Source of the DNA: JAJVID01 sp963743425
GTDB lineage: Bacteria > Acidobacteriota > Blastocatellia > RBC074
Reading direction: 5' to 3'
Length of the DNA: 64,000 bases
Assembly (NCBI GenBank): GCA_963743425.1
Contig: CAVUPU010000009.1
Span: 124,001-188,000 of the forward strand
A model generated the notes under the pieces. The model did not search any database. It was not told the DNA's origin and saw nothing but the letters and a program-made list of their open reading frames with translations. This document shows positions 11,385-22,351 of the stretch, in pieces (positions within the stretch are counted from its first letter, which is position 1; every line of letters begins with the position of its first letter). The translations under genes and the position numbers were made by a program.

Positions 11385-14300
11385 TCAGTTTCTGGTTGAT
11401 TGCGCCGCTGCCGCGGCGCCGCGCACTATGCCGTGCCCGGACTGAATGGATTTAATCACGCTTTCGGCGACGCGTTTAATGTCGGTCTTTTTGACCGCGC
11501 GGATCAGGTCGGGCTGCGCTTCGACGTCGGCGGGTTTGCGTCCGAAGATGGCGGCGCGCGCGTATTCCAGGGTTCTCGCGTTGTGATCCTGCAGCGCGAT
11601 AGCGTAGCGCCCGATCTCGGCGTTGCGGCCCTGTTCGAATTCATCGTCGGAAGGCTGCGCGACGGCCAGACTCTCCAGAGCGGCCTGCAGCGATTCGCGC
11701 GCGCGTTGTTCGTTTTCAGGCAATGTCGCGATCTGAGCCAGGAAGACGCCTGACGCCAGGCGCTGATCGGAGATCAGAAACACGCCGTCGGTCAGACCCT
11801 GTTTGTCGCGCAGTTCTTCGATCAATTTTCCCGAAGACGCCATCGTCCCCAGCATTGCCAGCGCCAACAGATCGTTCTGCTTCTCCGGCGCCATCGCGGG
11901 CGCGCGGAAGCCGGTCGCAAGCTGAGAGGACTGGCGCAATCGCTGTTCGATCTTGTCGTCAGGCGTCGCGTAGGAATTCGGCAGATTGGCTTTGATGGTC
12001 TTATCGAGTTCGTTGCGCTTCAACCCTTCGGAGAAGATCCTGGAGACGAGCGACGACCCGTCGGTGTCGCCGACGATGACGACGAAGGGAAACTGTCGCT
12101 TGACCGTCTTCGCATGCCAGGCTTCAAGCTTCTCTTCATTGGTCCCCTTCACGACTTCGGGCAATCCGAATCGCGGCAACCCGTAAGGATGGCCCCCCTC
12201 TATTGGATAGAGCGAATCCCACATCAATTCGATCGAACGTTGGCGGCTGTCGTCGCGCAGCCGCGCCTGATCCGCGATCACGGCTTCGCGCTCGCGCGCG
12301 ACTTCCGTTTTGTCGAAGAAAGGATTTTCGATCACGTCGAGCATCAGCTTGACTGCGTTCTCGGCGTTGCGCGACATCACGTCGAGCGTGAAACCGAAGA
12401 AGTCCGGCTCGTTGACGAGCTGAATCTTTCCGCCGTAGCTTTCAAGCTCGTGCGCGATCAGGTCGAATTTACGCGTCGTCGTGCTCTTCATCATCGAGCG
12501 CAGCATCAACTCCGTCGTCCCGCTCGTGGTCTTGTCTTCGATCAAACGCCCGCCCTGAAAATAGACGCCGATAGAAAGCTTCGGATAGGCCTTGTCTTCG
12601 CGCACGTAAGCGCGGGGCCCTCGCAGCACCGAGAAATCCCTGATCGGCAAGGGCACGCTGGCAAGGATCACGTTCTGACCTTCGCTGGCCTGCCCGCGCT
12701 CCTCGCCCTGCTGGAAAGCTTTCAATGCGACCGCCGGTTTGACCTCCTCCGGCCTGATTTGCTGCGCGGCCCTCAGTTCGAAGGTCAGGATCAGTTCGGC
12801 GAATTTTTCCGGCGTGAACGCGCGAGATATGGCCTTCGCCGATTCATATTCGTGGACCGAAGCGTTGGCCAGCGCCAGATATTTCGCCGCCGCCTGTTGA
12901 ATCTCCTGCGCGGTGACGGAGCGGCTTTGCTTGAGGATTTTATCGAACAATTTGTGATCGCCGGATTGAATCTGATAGCGCGCCAGCGCCGTGGCCTCGG
13001 CTTCGTAGCGCGAGACGGTGTCGAGGTACTCTTTTTCCAGCATCACGCGGGCGCGCGCCAATTCGGCCTCGCCGATCAGCTCGCGGCGGAACCGTTCGAT
13101 CTCGCGGAAAAATTCGGCTTCGGCGCGGTCGATCCGGGACGGATCGATGCGCATCCGCGCGACGAACATTCCGGCGCCGGGCAGCGACAGTTGATTCGCC
13201 CCGATCTCGAAAACCACTCCGGCCTTATCGCGTGAAGATTGTCCCTCGCGCAGCCCCTGCCACAAACGCGATCCTTGTCCCAACCCAAGAATCGCTGCCA
13301 TCATTTGCAGCGTCGCCGCCTCTTTATCGGCTTTCAGCGCGGGCGTTTGATATCCAATCGTGACAAGGCTTTCGCTCATATCGGCGCGCGAATTGCCGTA
13401 GCGCAGTTTGTCCTGCGGAGGCTCCTCGATGATTGCGGATTGCGGATTGGGGATTGCGGATTGAGCGGGAGGTTGATCGGCGGGTTGACCGGCGCCCTTG
13501 TTGTCGGAGGGCGCGACGGGCGTCGGGGCCGGTTTTGAATTGGCGGCGGTTGTTTTCGGCGCGCCGGCCGGCGGCGCGGGCTGTTGCGGTTGACTGATCG
13601 CGGCTTTTTTGAAATTGCCGAAATTGACTTGAATCTGTCCGAGCGCCTTGAGCGAGAAGATGTCGCCGACGATTGTGACCACGGTGTTGGCCGGGTGGTA
13701 AAAGTTTTGATAAAAGGCCATTGCCTGATCGCGCGTCGCCCGCGATGGAAAAGTGTCAGAGACGGCGAAGCCGCGCTTCAGACGGTTCGCCGTGAAGGCC
13801 GTCGCGAAAAGCTTCTCAATCGCCGCCCTGCCGGCCTCATCTTGCTCGCGCCTGCTTTCGAGCAGCGCCAGTTGCGCCGCTCCCTTCAAGTCTTCAAGGT
13901 TGAAGGCGGGATTCTGGATCAGATCGGCGAGCAATTCGACCATCGCCTGATAGCTTTCGGAAGGCGCGATCAGGCTGTACGAGGTCAGATCGTAGCTGAT
14001 TTCGGAATTCAAAACTCCGCCGAGCCTGGCCACTTCACGATCAACCGCCGCGCCCGGTCGTTTGGCCGTGCCTTTCAAAACCAGATATCGAGTCAGTCTG
14101 GACAATCCGGCCAGATCATCAGGGTCGTTTATCAATCCCGCTTTCACACTGACATTCACAGCCACCAGCGGCGATGAATGGCGTTCGCGTATGATCACGG
14201 TCAGCCCGTTTCTCAACACGGCCCGCGAAATCGCGCCGTCGAGTTCGTGGGCCGTCAGCTTACCGCCTTCGGGCACACCGAGCACGCCCGTCGCCGGCAT

Positions 14301-14432
14301 ATTCGGTTTCGGCGCGGGCTTCGGAGGAGGTTGACCGGGCTGTCGCCCGCGCCCGCTTTGCGCAAGGGCGATCGTCGAAATCAAAGAGAATATCGCAATG
14401 ATTGAAACAATAGTCTTCCCGCTTCGATACAT
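11385..14432 (-). CDS. M16-family zinc peptidase homologue, two halves, both lacking the HxxEH motif
   Basis: A 1015-residue secreted or periplasmic protein with a signal peptide (KTIVSIIAIFSLISTIALAQS). It holds two full M16 (insulinase-like) clamshell halves, about 60-560 and 590-1000. In an active half, the position after the first strand reads H-x-x-E-H. Here the first half has GLSRLTRYLVLKGTAKR and the second TSGTTELMLRSMMKSTT, so neither half has the zinc site. Other family blocks are well preserved (LNSEISYDLTSYSL, FYHPANTVVTIVGD, HPYGLPRFGLPE). I infer a non-catalytic scaffold or subunit; M16 pairs with one inactive subunit are known, but here both halves are inactive and no active partner lies nearby. 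A proline-rich linker (about 280-345) contains the GGATTGC repeat at 13431-13464. An SD-like GAGGGGAAG precedes ATG 14432. Confidence 0.85.
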   Translation of the reverse strand: MYRSGKTIVSIIAIFSLISTIALAQSGRGRQPGQPPPKPAPKPNMPATGVLGVPEGGKLTAHELDGAISRAVLRNGLTVIIRERHSSPLVAVNVSVKAGLINDPDDLAGLSRLTRYLVLKGTAKRPGAAVDREVARLGGVLNSEISYDLTSYSLIAPSESYQAMVELLADLIQNPAFNLEDLKGAAQLALLESRREQDEAGRAAIEKLFATAFTANRLKRGFAVSDTFPSRATRDQAMAFYQNFYHPANTVVTIVGDIFSLKALGQIQVNFGNFKKAAISQPQQPAPPAGAPKTTAANSKPAPTPVAPSDNKGAGQPADQPPAQSAIPNPQSAIIEEPPQDKLRYGNSRADMSESLVTIGYQTPALKADKEAATLQMMAAILGLGQGSRLWQGLREGQSSRDKAGVVFEIGANQLSLPGAGMFVARMRIDPSRIDRAEAEFFREIERFRRELIGEAELARARVMLEKEYLDTVSRYEAEATALARYQIQSGDHKLFDKILKQSRSVTAQEIQQAAAKYLALANASVHEYESAKAISRAFTPEKFAELILTFELRAAQQIRPEEVKPAVALKAFQQGEERGQASEGQNVILASVPLPIRDFSVLRGPRAYVREDKAYPKLSIGVYFQGGRLIEDKTTSGTTELMLRSMMKSTTTRKFDLIAHELESYGGKIQLVNEPDFFGFTLDVMSRNAENAVKLMLDVIENPFFDKTEVAREREAVIADQARLRDDSRQRSIELMWDSLYPIEGGHPYGLPRFGLPEVVKGTNEEKLEAWHAKTVKRQFPFVVIVGDTDGSSLVSRIFSEGLKRNELDKTIKANLPNSYATPDDKIEQRLRQSSQLATGFRAPAMAPEKQNDLLALAMLGTMASSGKLIEELRDKQGLTDGVFLISDQRLASGVFLAQIATLPENEQRARESLQAALESLAVAQPSDDEFEQGRNAEIGRYAIALQDHNARTLEYARAAIFGRKPADVEAQPDLIRAVKKTDIKRVAESVIKSIQSGHGIVRGAAAAAQSTRN
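13431..13464. repeat. GGATTGC simple repeat inside the M16-like gene
   Basis: Four units of the GATTGCGG type lie within the coding region and are read on the minus strand as SAIPNPQSAI. The same unit fills both arms of the intergenic repeat at 54439-54560. It sits in the poorly conserved proline-rich linker, so it is tolerated in frame. Confidence 0.75.
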
Positions 14433-14449
14433 TTTCTTCCCCTCAATAT

Positions 14450-14520
14450 CGGTACGGCGCCGCGCGCGTAAGCAAGCGGCTGGCTGATGAGACTACGGCT
14501 TGCTTACGCGCGCGGTACCG
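14450..14520. repeat. inverted repeat, AGTAC family, GCGTAAGC subtype
   Basis: Imperfect arms of about 25-30 bases carry GGTACCGCGCGCGTAAGCAA, with a short insertion in the left arm. The core is nearly identical to the repeat at 51327-51395. It lies immediately upstream of the M16-like gene, in the 428-base gap before the pyrophosphatase gene. Confidence 0.75.
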
Positions 14521-14625
14521 TTTTGATGAAACCGGTTTGGCGCCACGATTCAGACTTTAGCACGAACAGAACGAATTACAACCTGATCTTCACGTGAGTT
14601 TGCTCTCAGCCTTTGAAAGCGCGCC

Positions 14626-14715
14626 ATCAGTACCGCGAGCGGTAGCGAGCGGAGCCCCATCAATTATTTGAATTTATCTCAGGCGCCTCCGCTCGCTACC
14701 GCTCGCGGTATTGAT
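14626..14715. repeat. inverted repeat, AGTAC family, GCGAGC subtype
   Basis: Arms of about 30 bases (14626-14655 and 14684-14715) begin ATCAGTACCGCGAGCGGTAG, with a single transition in the stem, and enclose an AT-rich loop. The arm is almost identical to that of the palindrome inside the helicase gene at 36724-36807. The remaining gap (14716-14860) holds a plausible promoter for the pyrophosphatase gene, but I could not assign boxes with confidence. Confidence 0.85.
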
Positions 14716-14860
14716 TGTCTGACCAGGGAGCCGGGCGTGCGGACGCGCGAAATGCCTGTAAACGCGCGATTTTACGACTTTGCAACTTAATTCGCTTTGT
14801 CTATAATCCTGCGCTTGTCGTCACGACAAAATTCCAAACTGAATAAGGAAGCGCCAGCTT

Positions 14861-17419
<2,559 letters not shown>

Positions 17420-17452
17420 GGCCGATTCGTCAGTGTCTGAATGGAGACGCGA

Positions 17453-17483
17453 GAGGCAGTGATTCGCCGCGGATCACTGCCTC
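17453..17483. terminator. bidirectional hairpin between convergent genes
   Basis: An 11-base perfect stem (17453-17463 with 17473-17483) encloses a 9-base loop between the pyrophosphatase gene and the convergent helicase gene. It is followed on the plus strand by AATCTCTTTA, only weakly T-rich. It is the best terminator candidate for both genes. Confidence 0.55.
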
Positions 17484-17500
17484 AATCTCTTTAGAACAAC

Positions 17501-20200
17501 CTACCATCCCTTCATCAAATGCTCCCGTTTCTCAACCTCATTCAACACTCTGGCGCAAGACTCCCAAGGTGTCTTCTCAATCTTGTGATACCTGATCTCA
17601 AAAGGGTGCTGGGGAGGGACGGCATCAATTGTATTTCGCGCTCGCTCAATCTGCCCGATGGCCACGTCAATCCACACGTCTTCAAGCACGTCGGGAATCT
17701 GGCCGAACATTCCGTGAATCGAGGCCAATCGTTCAGCGAGCAAATGATGGACGCGGTCTTCGACTGAATCCTTGTAGCGCAAGTTGCAAATCTTCACCGT
17801 GTCTCGTGTTTGACCGATGCGCTGAATGCGCCCTTTGCGTTGCTCCAGTCGCGTTGGATTCCACGGCAGGTCGAGGTTGATCAATGCGCCGAGCTTTTGT
17901 AGATTCAGCCCTTCGCCAGCGGCGTCCGTGCCCAGGATCAGTCGCATTTCACCAAGCCACACGCGGCGTTTCAGTTCTTCGCGGTCGGTTTTGTTAAAGA
18001 TGCCGTTAAACATGACGCCGGACTTGTTTCCGCCGGCGTAAATCCCGATCGGTTCCTTCGGTATTTCTTGGGAAAGTTGAGTGGCCAGCCACCAGATCGA
18101 ATCGAAATACTGTGAGAAAACAATGCAGCCTTCGGCCAGCCAGTTGCGTTCGAGCAGGTAATCTCGCACTGCTTGGTATTTGGGATCGCGATCCTGATTG
18201 GCGTTGAGCGTGTTGATGAACCGCTCAAGCAGATCTCGCTCACTGGGCGTTAGCGTTTGCTCCGCCTCTCTGACTCCCGCGTCTTCTCTCTCTTCATCGT
18301 CTTCGTAATCTTCCGCCTCCTCAGTCGCCGCCCAGTTGTGAAGCAATTTTTCCGCTGTAATCATTCCGGCTTGGATTGTGCTTCCAACGCGGCGCAACAA
18401 CAAAGTCTTGAGGAAACCGGAGGCTTGCAATCGTTCACTGAGCGTCTGACAAAACTCCTCAGCCAAGTCATATGCTTCACGCAAATAGGGGAGCAACTTG
18501 ATTGTTTCTTCGTCGCTTTCTCCGTAAAGCTCAACTTTGACTGGTTTTAGATATGGCTCGCCGGTTTCTGGATCAAGCGTTGTTTCCAGAAACTCTCTGG
18601 TTCGACGGATGATGTGGCGGATGAATGGGTTGTGTTTTGTCCCAAAATCCCCTGCCAATCTTTTGATTCTGGCTTTGTCAGGCGGGCCTAAACTATCCCA
18701 TTTGTCGCCCGAAGCGACGCCTTGATCTTCTGCCATTTGCAGCGAGCGGCGAATCAAATCAAAGCTTCGCTCTTCCGCTGCGGGCGGCAGCGGGTTACGA
18801 ATCCATCCCCACAACTCGTGATCATCTTCCGGCAATGCCATTCTGCCCATCGCCACATCCAGCGCCTGTTTGGCGCGCCGCCAATTGCTCCACCCATTCC
18901 CGAGCACGGTTTCATTGTTGACTGCGAGCACGCTCAGCAAGTCCCAGGCTTCCACAGGATGAATCTGGACGGGGGTCGCCGTCGCCAGTAGCAAACTTTT
19001 GGTCAATGGAGCGATTTTGTGAAGGAAAGCGAGCAGGTTGTTACGATCCGGGCTTTCATCTTCGCGTTCCTTGCCAAGATTTTTCCGCCGCGCCCGATGA
19101 GCTTCGTCAACGATCACGCACTCGTAATTCAGGTCGAGCAGGAATACAGATGCTTGCGATCTACTCGTAATCAGGCCTTGCGAAACGATGCCGATGCGGC
19201 GTGGACACTTTCTGATTCCTTCCGCTCCGAAAGCCGGGTATTCGATCCCGTTTTCGTCCACCCACTGTTTGCCGTTCCAGACCGCTGAGGGGAGATTGAG
19301 CAGGTTCCGCATCTCGTCCTGCCATTGCCACAACAATGGTTTTGGAACCAGCACAAGCACAGGGCGCTCACCGTACAAGGCCATCAACATTGCCGCCATT
19401 GCCAGTTGCACAGTTTTGCCCAATCCAACCTGATCGGCTAGCACGAACCTCGCGCCAGGCAGGCCACGATGCGCATCAAAGGCGAGTTTGGCGAAATATT
19501 TCTGATGTTCGAGCAGCCCGAATTCACGCCGATAAACTGGCGTCTCAACAATCGGCGCAGCGGGTTCCGGATTATCCCGCCAGACATCAACGCCGGGGAT
19601 GATCACGCGTCGAGCCAACCGTCCCGCATCTTCAATTATAAATTCGGCCAGCGGCACGGCCAGAGCGTGATTCCACAGCGCGTCGAATTCCGATTGCGCC
19701 CACTCGATGGCTTCCGGCGAATCGTCTTCCCAGACCAGTTCGTAATTCAGCTTCCAGGCGTGATACGTCTCGTTGGCGCTGCCGATGAAGGATGTCTTCC
19801 TCCCGTCGTCCAGTGTGATCACGCCGGCTTTGCCGTGAACCAGGCCGAACTTTTCCAGCGGCAGCACTCGCACTTGCATCTTTCCGCTGCGCAGAAACTC
19901 ATACAGACGGGCGAATCGCGGCTGGCTGAAGGCGTTGAACTTCTCCGGTTCCGCTGCGCACCATTCACGCCGCTGCGCGAAGTTGGCGGCTTTGGCTGTT
20001 TCGACGTCGCGCGCATCCAATTCCGAATTGCAGACGACGCGAATCGTCCCGCTAACCGTCTCCAGAGCTTCCCCCGCGACTTCCAGGATTGATGAACTGA
20101 AATATCCCGCGATGCGATCATAACTGAGTGCGCCGCGCAGTCGCGGCGTCAAAAATGATTGATCCAGCTTCTGTTGGCGTGATGAGAATCGGCGGATCAT
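17501..20200 (-). CDS. anti-phage type PLD-SNF2 helicase
   Basis: An 899-residue protein with an N-terminal phospholipase D-like nuclease domain and a C-terminal SNF2/superfamily 2 helicase. The HKD-type motif is H122-G-K124 followed by FIGSANET (about 138-145). The helicase has Walker A ADQVGLGKT (255-263), a DEAH box (365-368), LATATPVQ (motif III) and PTRLEQRKGRIQRIGQ (motif VI). Proteins with this architecture travel with DUF499 ATPases and DUF1156 methyltransferases in defence islands, as here. It would act on foreign DNA in the cytoplasm. It is the third gene of the minus-strand operon, 132 bases after the methyltransferase, and looks intact. A strongly acidic insert (about 628-645) is the only unusual feature. 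Confidence 0.85.
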   Translation of the reverse strand: MIRRFSSRQQKLDQSFLTPRLRGALSYDRIAGYFSSSILEVAGEALETVSGTIRVVCNSELDARDVETAKAANFAQRREWCAAEPEKFNAFSQPRFARLYEFLRSGKMQVRVLPLEKFGLVHGKAGVITLDDGRKTSFIGSANETYHAWKLNYELVWEDDSPEAIEWAQSEFDALWNHALAVPLAEFIIEDAGRLARRVIIPGVDVWRDNPEPAAPIVETPVYRREFGLLEHQKYFAKLAFDAHRGLPGARFVLADQVGLGKTVQLAMAAMLMALYGERPVLVLVPKPLLWQWQDEMRNLLNLPSAVWNGKQWVDENGIEYPAFGAEGIRKCPRRIGIVSQGLITSRSQASVFLLDLNYECVIVDEAHRARRKNLGKEREDESPDRNNLLAFLHKIAPLTKSLLLATATPVQIHPVEAWDLLSVLAVNNETVLGNGWSNWRRAKQALDVAMGRMALPEDDHELWGWIRNPLPPAAEERSFDLIRRSLQMAEDQGVASGDKWDSLGPPDKARIKRLAGDFGTKHNPFIRHIIRRTREFLETTLDPETGEPYLKPVKVELYGESDEETIKLLPYLREAYDLAEEFCQTLSERLQASGFLKTLLLRRVGSTIQAGMITAEKLLHNWAATEEAEDYEDDEEREDAGVREAEQTLTPSERDLLERFINTLNANQDRDPKYQAVRDYLLERNWLAEGCIVFSQYFDSIWWLATQLSQEIPKEPIGIYAGGNKSGVMFNGIFNKTDREELKRRVWLGEMRLILGTDAAGEGLNLQKLGALINLDLPWNPTRLEQRKGRIQRIGQTRDTVKICNLRYKDSVEDRVHHLLAERLASIHGMFGQIPDVLEDVWIDVAIGQIERARNTIDAVPPQHPFEIRYHKIEKTPWESCARVLNEVEKREHLMKGW

Positions 20201-20227
20201 ATTTGTTCTTCAGACAATTCACTTCGT

Positions 20228-20330
20228 CTGGGTACGCATCGCTTCCGGCGTACTGGCTTTATCAAAAGACACATTGGAAAGTAATGGGTCGCTCGCCGGG
20301 GCTAGCACGTTGGAAGCGATGCGCACCCAG
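20228..20330. repeat. inverted repeat between methyltransferase and helicase genes
   Basis: Arms of 19 bases (20228-20246 and 20312-20330) pair with one mismatch, with partial pairing further in. The arm reads CTGGGTACGCATCGCTTCC. The right arm ends two bases from the methyltransferase stop codon. It may be a terminator or attenuator within the operon, or another mobile palindrome. Confidence 0.75.
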
Positions 20331-20332
20331 GG

Positions 20333-22351
20333 TTACACGCTGTCGTTTTCCACTGCGCCTGTCAGCAATCGGGCGGCGGCGGATTCCAGTTTCCAATGCT
20401 GAAGCTTGTGTTCCATCGTTGCCAGATAACGCAGCACTTCCAACAGATTGCGCCTTTGCTGCCAATAATTGGGCAACTCGGTCTTCAGCCAATTCAGCCC
20501 TTGCGAGACTTCTTCAGTGCGGCAGGTCTCGTGAATGGCGAACAGCGCCTGCCGAACGAGCGATGCGCCGAAGTCCGCGTCGCCAAGCATCCGGGTTCCG
20601 AACTCCGCCGGGGTCTTCAGTCGCGTCTGGTTGGCCTTGCCGCTGGAAAGAAGCTGGCGGTAATCGCGCAGCCCGAAACCGCGCGCCAGTTCCTGATATG
20701 CGCCCGCGCGGTGTTCGCCGTGGCTTTCGATGTCCAAGCCTTTCAGATAAAAACGCTCTTCGGGCTTCAGCGTCTTCCAGACGAATGTGTCGAACCCGCG
20801 CGGGACCAGATAATCGCAGGCGATCTTCACCGCTTCGACGATCAATTTCTCCAGCGGCGACTCCTCGCCGCGGCGGCGCGTCCGGGCGAGTTCGTAGGCC
20901 ACATCAATCTCTTCGATCCGATGGTATTGCGTTAGCACGCGCAGCGCGGCGGCGTAAGCGGCCAATTGGTAGTCGGTGTCGCCGAAGTTCGGGTCTTCCT
21001 GGTCTTCCAACTCCAGCATCGCCGCCATCTGCGCCTTCACTTCGTTTTCGACCTGCGGATACACATCATCCAGAAAAGCCGTCGCGTCAGAAGTCTGTTT
21101 GCGCAATACCAGCAGCACCGTGCCCTGCACATAATTGCCCTCTTTCAACGCCGAATCGGTTTCGGTGGCGATGCACCACGCCGCCGTCACGCGCAGCCCC
21201 GACGCCCACAAGATCAACGCCAGATCGGCCCATACGCCCGCGTCCTGATGCGTGAACATCACCACCTGCAACCCATGCGCTGGCATGTGCTCGGCCAGAT
21301 TGCGGTAACAATCCACCATACTCCGGCGGAAGCCTTCCTCGCTACCTGTGATCGCCAGCGCACGTTTGCTGTCGGTGTACCAATCGGGAAAAAGTTGTTG
21401 GAGTGGTTTTTCGTACCAAGCAAGGAAGAACTCTGAGAGTTCGTGATAGTTGATTGCGTCGGCGTAAGGTGGATCGGTGATCCAGATGTCGCTACTCGCT
21501 GAAATTCTTCGAGCGTCTGCTGGTTCTGACTTGTGGCGTGTCGTAATCTGAATAGTAGGAGAATCTATGAAGAAAGCGTTATTAAGACTTACAACAGTTC
21601 TTCCACCGTAGTTGACCAGGGTATTGAGCGCTTGGTTGCTAAAAACTTGTTCGCTCTTTTCGTTCGCGCCGTGAGGGTGCCATCGAGAGAGAGTCGCATT
21701 GTAGTCACAACATCTTCCGGCGCCAAGTGTAGAAGCAGCAAGAATCATTGGATTGCTTGAGGCTATGACCATTAACTTTTCGAAAAAGCATCCAAGTGTG
21801 AGCAACTGCCTCGGATTGAACAAATGATGCCAGTGTGTCCAGCCACGTGTGCGTATGGGTTCCTCTGTTTTGTCGCCCGATTCAATGCGTCGCCTGGGCA
21901 GGTAGCCTTTCTCTTGCCAATCGTGGAAGCGTTCGCGGAGCAATTCAAGCACTCTGGCTTCGCGCGCCAGGTCTACTTTGTCAGGCGCGCGGTAATACCG
22001 ATAAGTCTGCTCGCGGCCTTCTTCATCGCGGTAGGTTTCAACCCAGCGGATGCAATAGAGACGTTCTTGAAAAACATCGTCGGGACGCGGCGCAAGGTCG
22101 CCGTTCTCCCACAACCGCAAACCGTATTGCGTGCCGTCTTCGGTGCGTCGGTCGCCGCGCAGCGTCGTGATCGGAGTTGATTGGCGGCATTTCGGGTTCG
22201 GGCAGACCAAAGAAGAGTCTTTGGCCGTTCCGCCGTTTTTTGCCGCGATCATCTCGGCATCCGAGACGCTGGATTCGATCAGAATTTCAAAGCGTTTGTT
22301 AGCTTCGTCGGGTTGGAGTTTGGCGACGCAGCGGGTCTTTTCGCCGATCAC
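20333..22351 (-). CDS. DUF1156-type DNA methyltransferase, N-terminal part missing
   Basis: A 672-residue frame that corresponds to the C-terminal two thirds of the large DUF1156 adenine methyltransferases. The catalytic motif IV is visible as ITDPPYADAINYHELSEFF (about 288-306). The zinc-finger-like block CPECGW lies in frame upstream of the nominal GTG start at 22351, and recognisable family text continues to ERHRADAYLYCNEV at about 22438. An in-frame TGA precedes that at about 22455. The DUF1156 domain itself and the AdoMet-binding motif I, which family members carry in their first 300 or so residues, are absent. The frame overlaps the end of the truncated DUF499 gene by four bases. I infer loss of function by a deletion that joined the two genes. 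The downstream helicase gene is intact. Confidence 0.8.
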   Translation of the reverse strand: MIGEKTRCVAKLQPDEANKRFEILIESSVSDAEMIAAKNGGTAKDSSLVCPNPKCRQSTPITTLRGDRRTEDGTQYGLRLWENGDLAPRPDDVFQERLYCIRWVETYRDEEGREQTYRYYRAPDKVDLAREARVLELLRERFHDWQEKGYLPRRRIESGDKTEEPIRTRGWTHWHHLFNPRQLLTLGCFFEKLMVIASSNPMILAASTLGAGRCCDYNATLSRWHPHGANEKSEQVFSNQALNTLVNYGGRTVVSLNNAFFIDSPTIQITTRHKSEPADARRISASSDIWITDPPYADAINYHELSEFFLAWYEKPLQQLFPDWYTDSKRALAITGSEEGFRRSMVDCYRNLAEHMPAHGLQVVMFTHQDAGVWADLALILWASGLRVTAAWCIATETDSALKEGNYVQGTVLLVLRKQTSDATAFLDDVYPQVENEVKAQMAAMLELEDQEDPNFGDTDYQLAAYAAALRVLTQYHRIEEIDVAYELARTRRRGEESPLEKLIVEAVKIACDYLVPRGFDTFVWKTLKPEERFYLKGLDIESHGEHRAGAYQELARGFGLRDYRQLLSSGKANQTRLKTPAEFGTRMLGDADFGASLVRQALFAIHETCRTEEVSQGLNWLKTELPNYWQQRRNLLEVLRYLATMEHKLQHWKLESAAARLLTGAVENDSV

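Noticed and set aside
12114..13235. 373-residue plus-strand open frame
   Set aside because: Antisense shadow of the M16-like gene.
14433..14860. Riboswitch or ncRNA upstream of hppA
   Set aside because: The structures seen are repeat palindromes of a family found elsewhere; no conserved riboswitch core was recognised.
20128..21255. 375-residue plus-strand open frame
   Set aside because: Antisense to the methyltransferase gene; arginine/proline/serine-rich, no domain.
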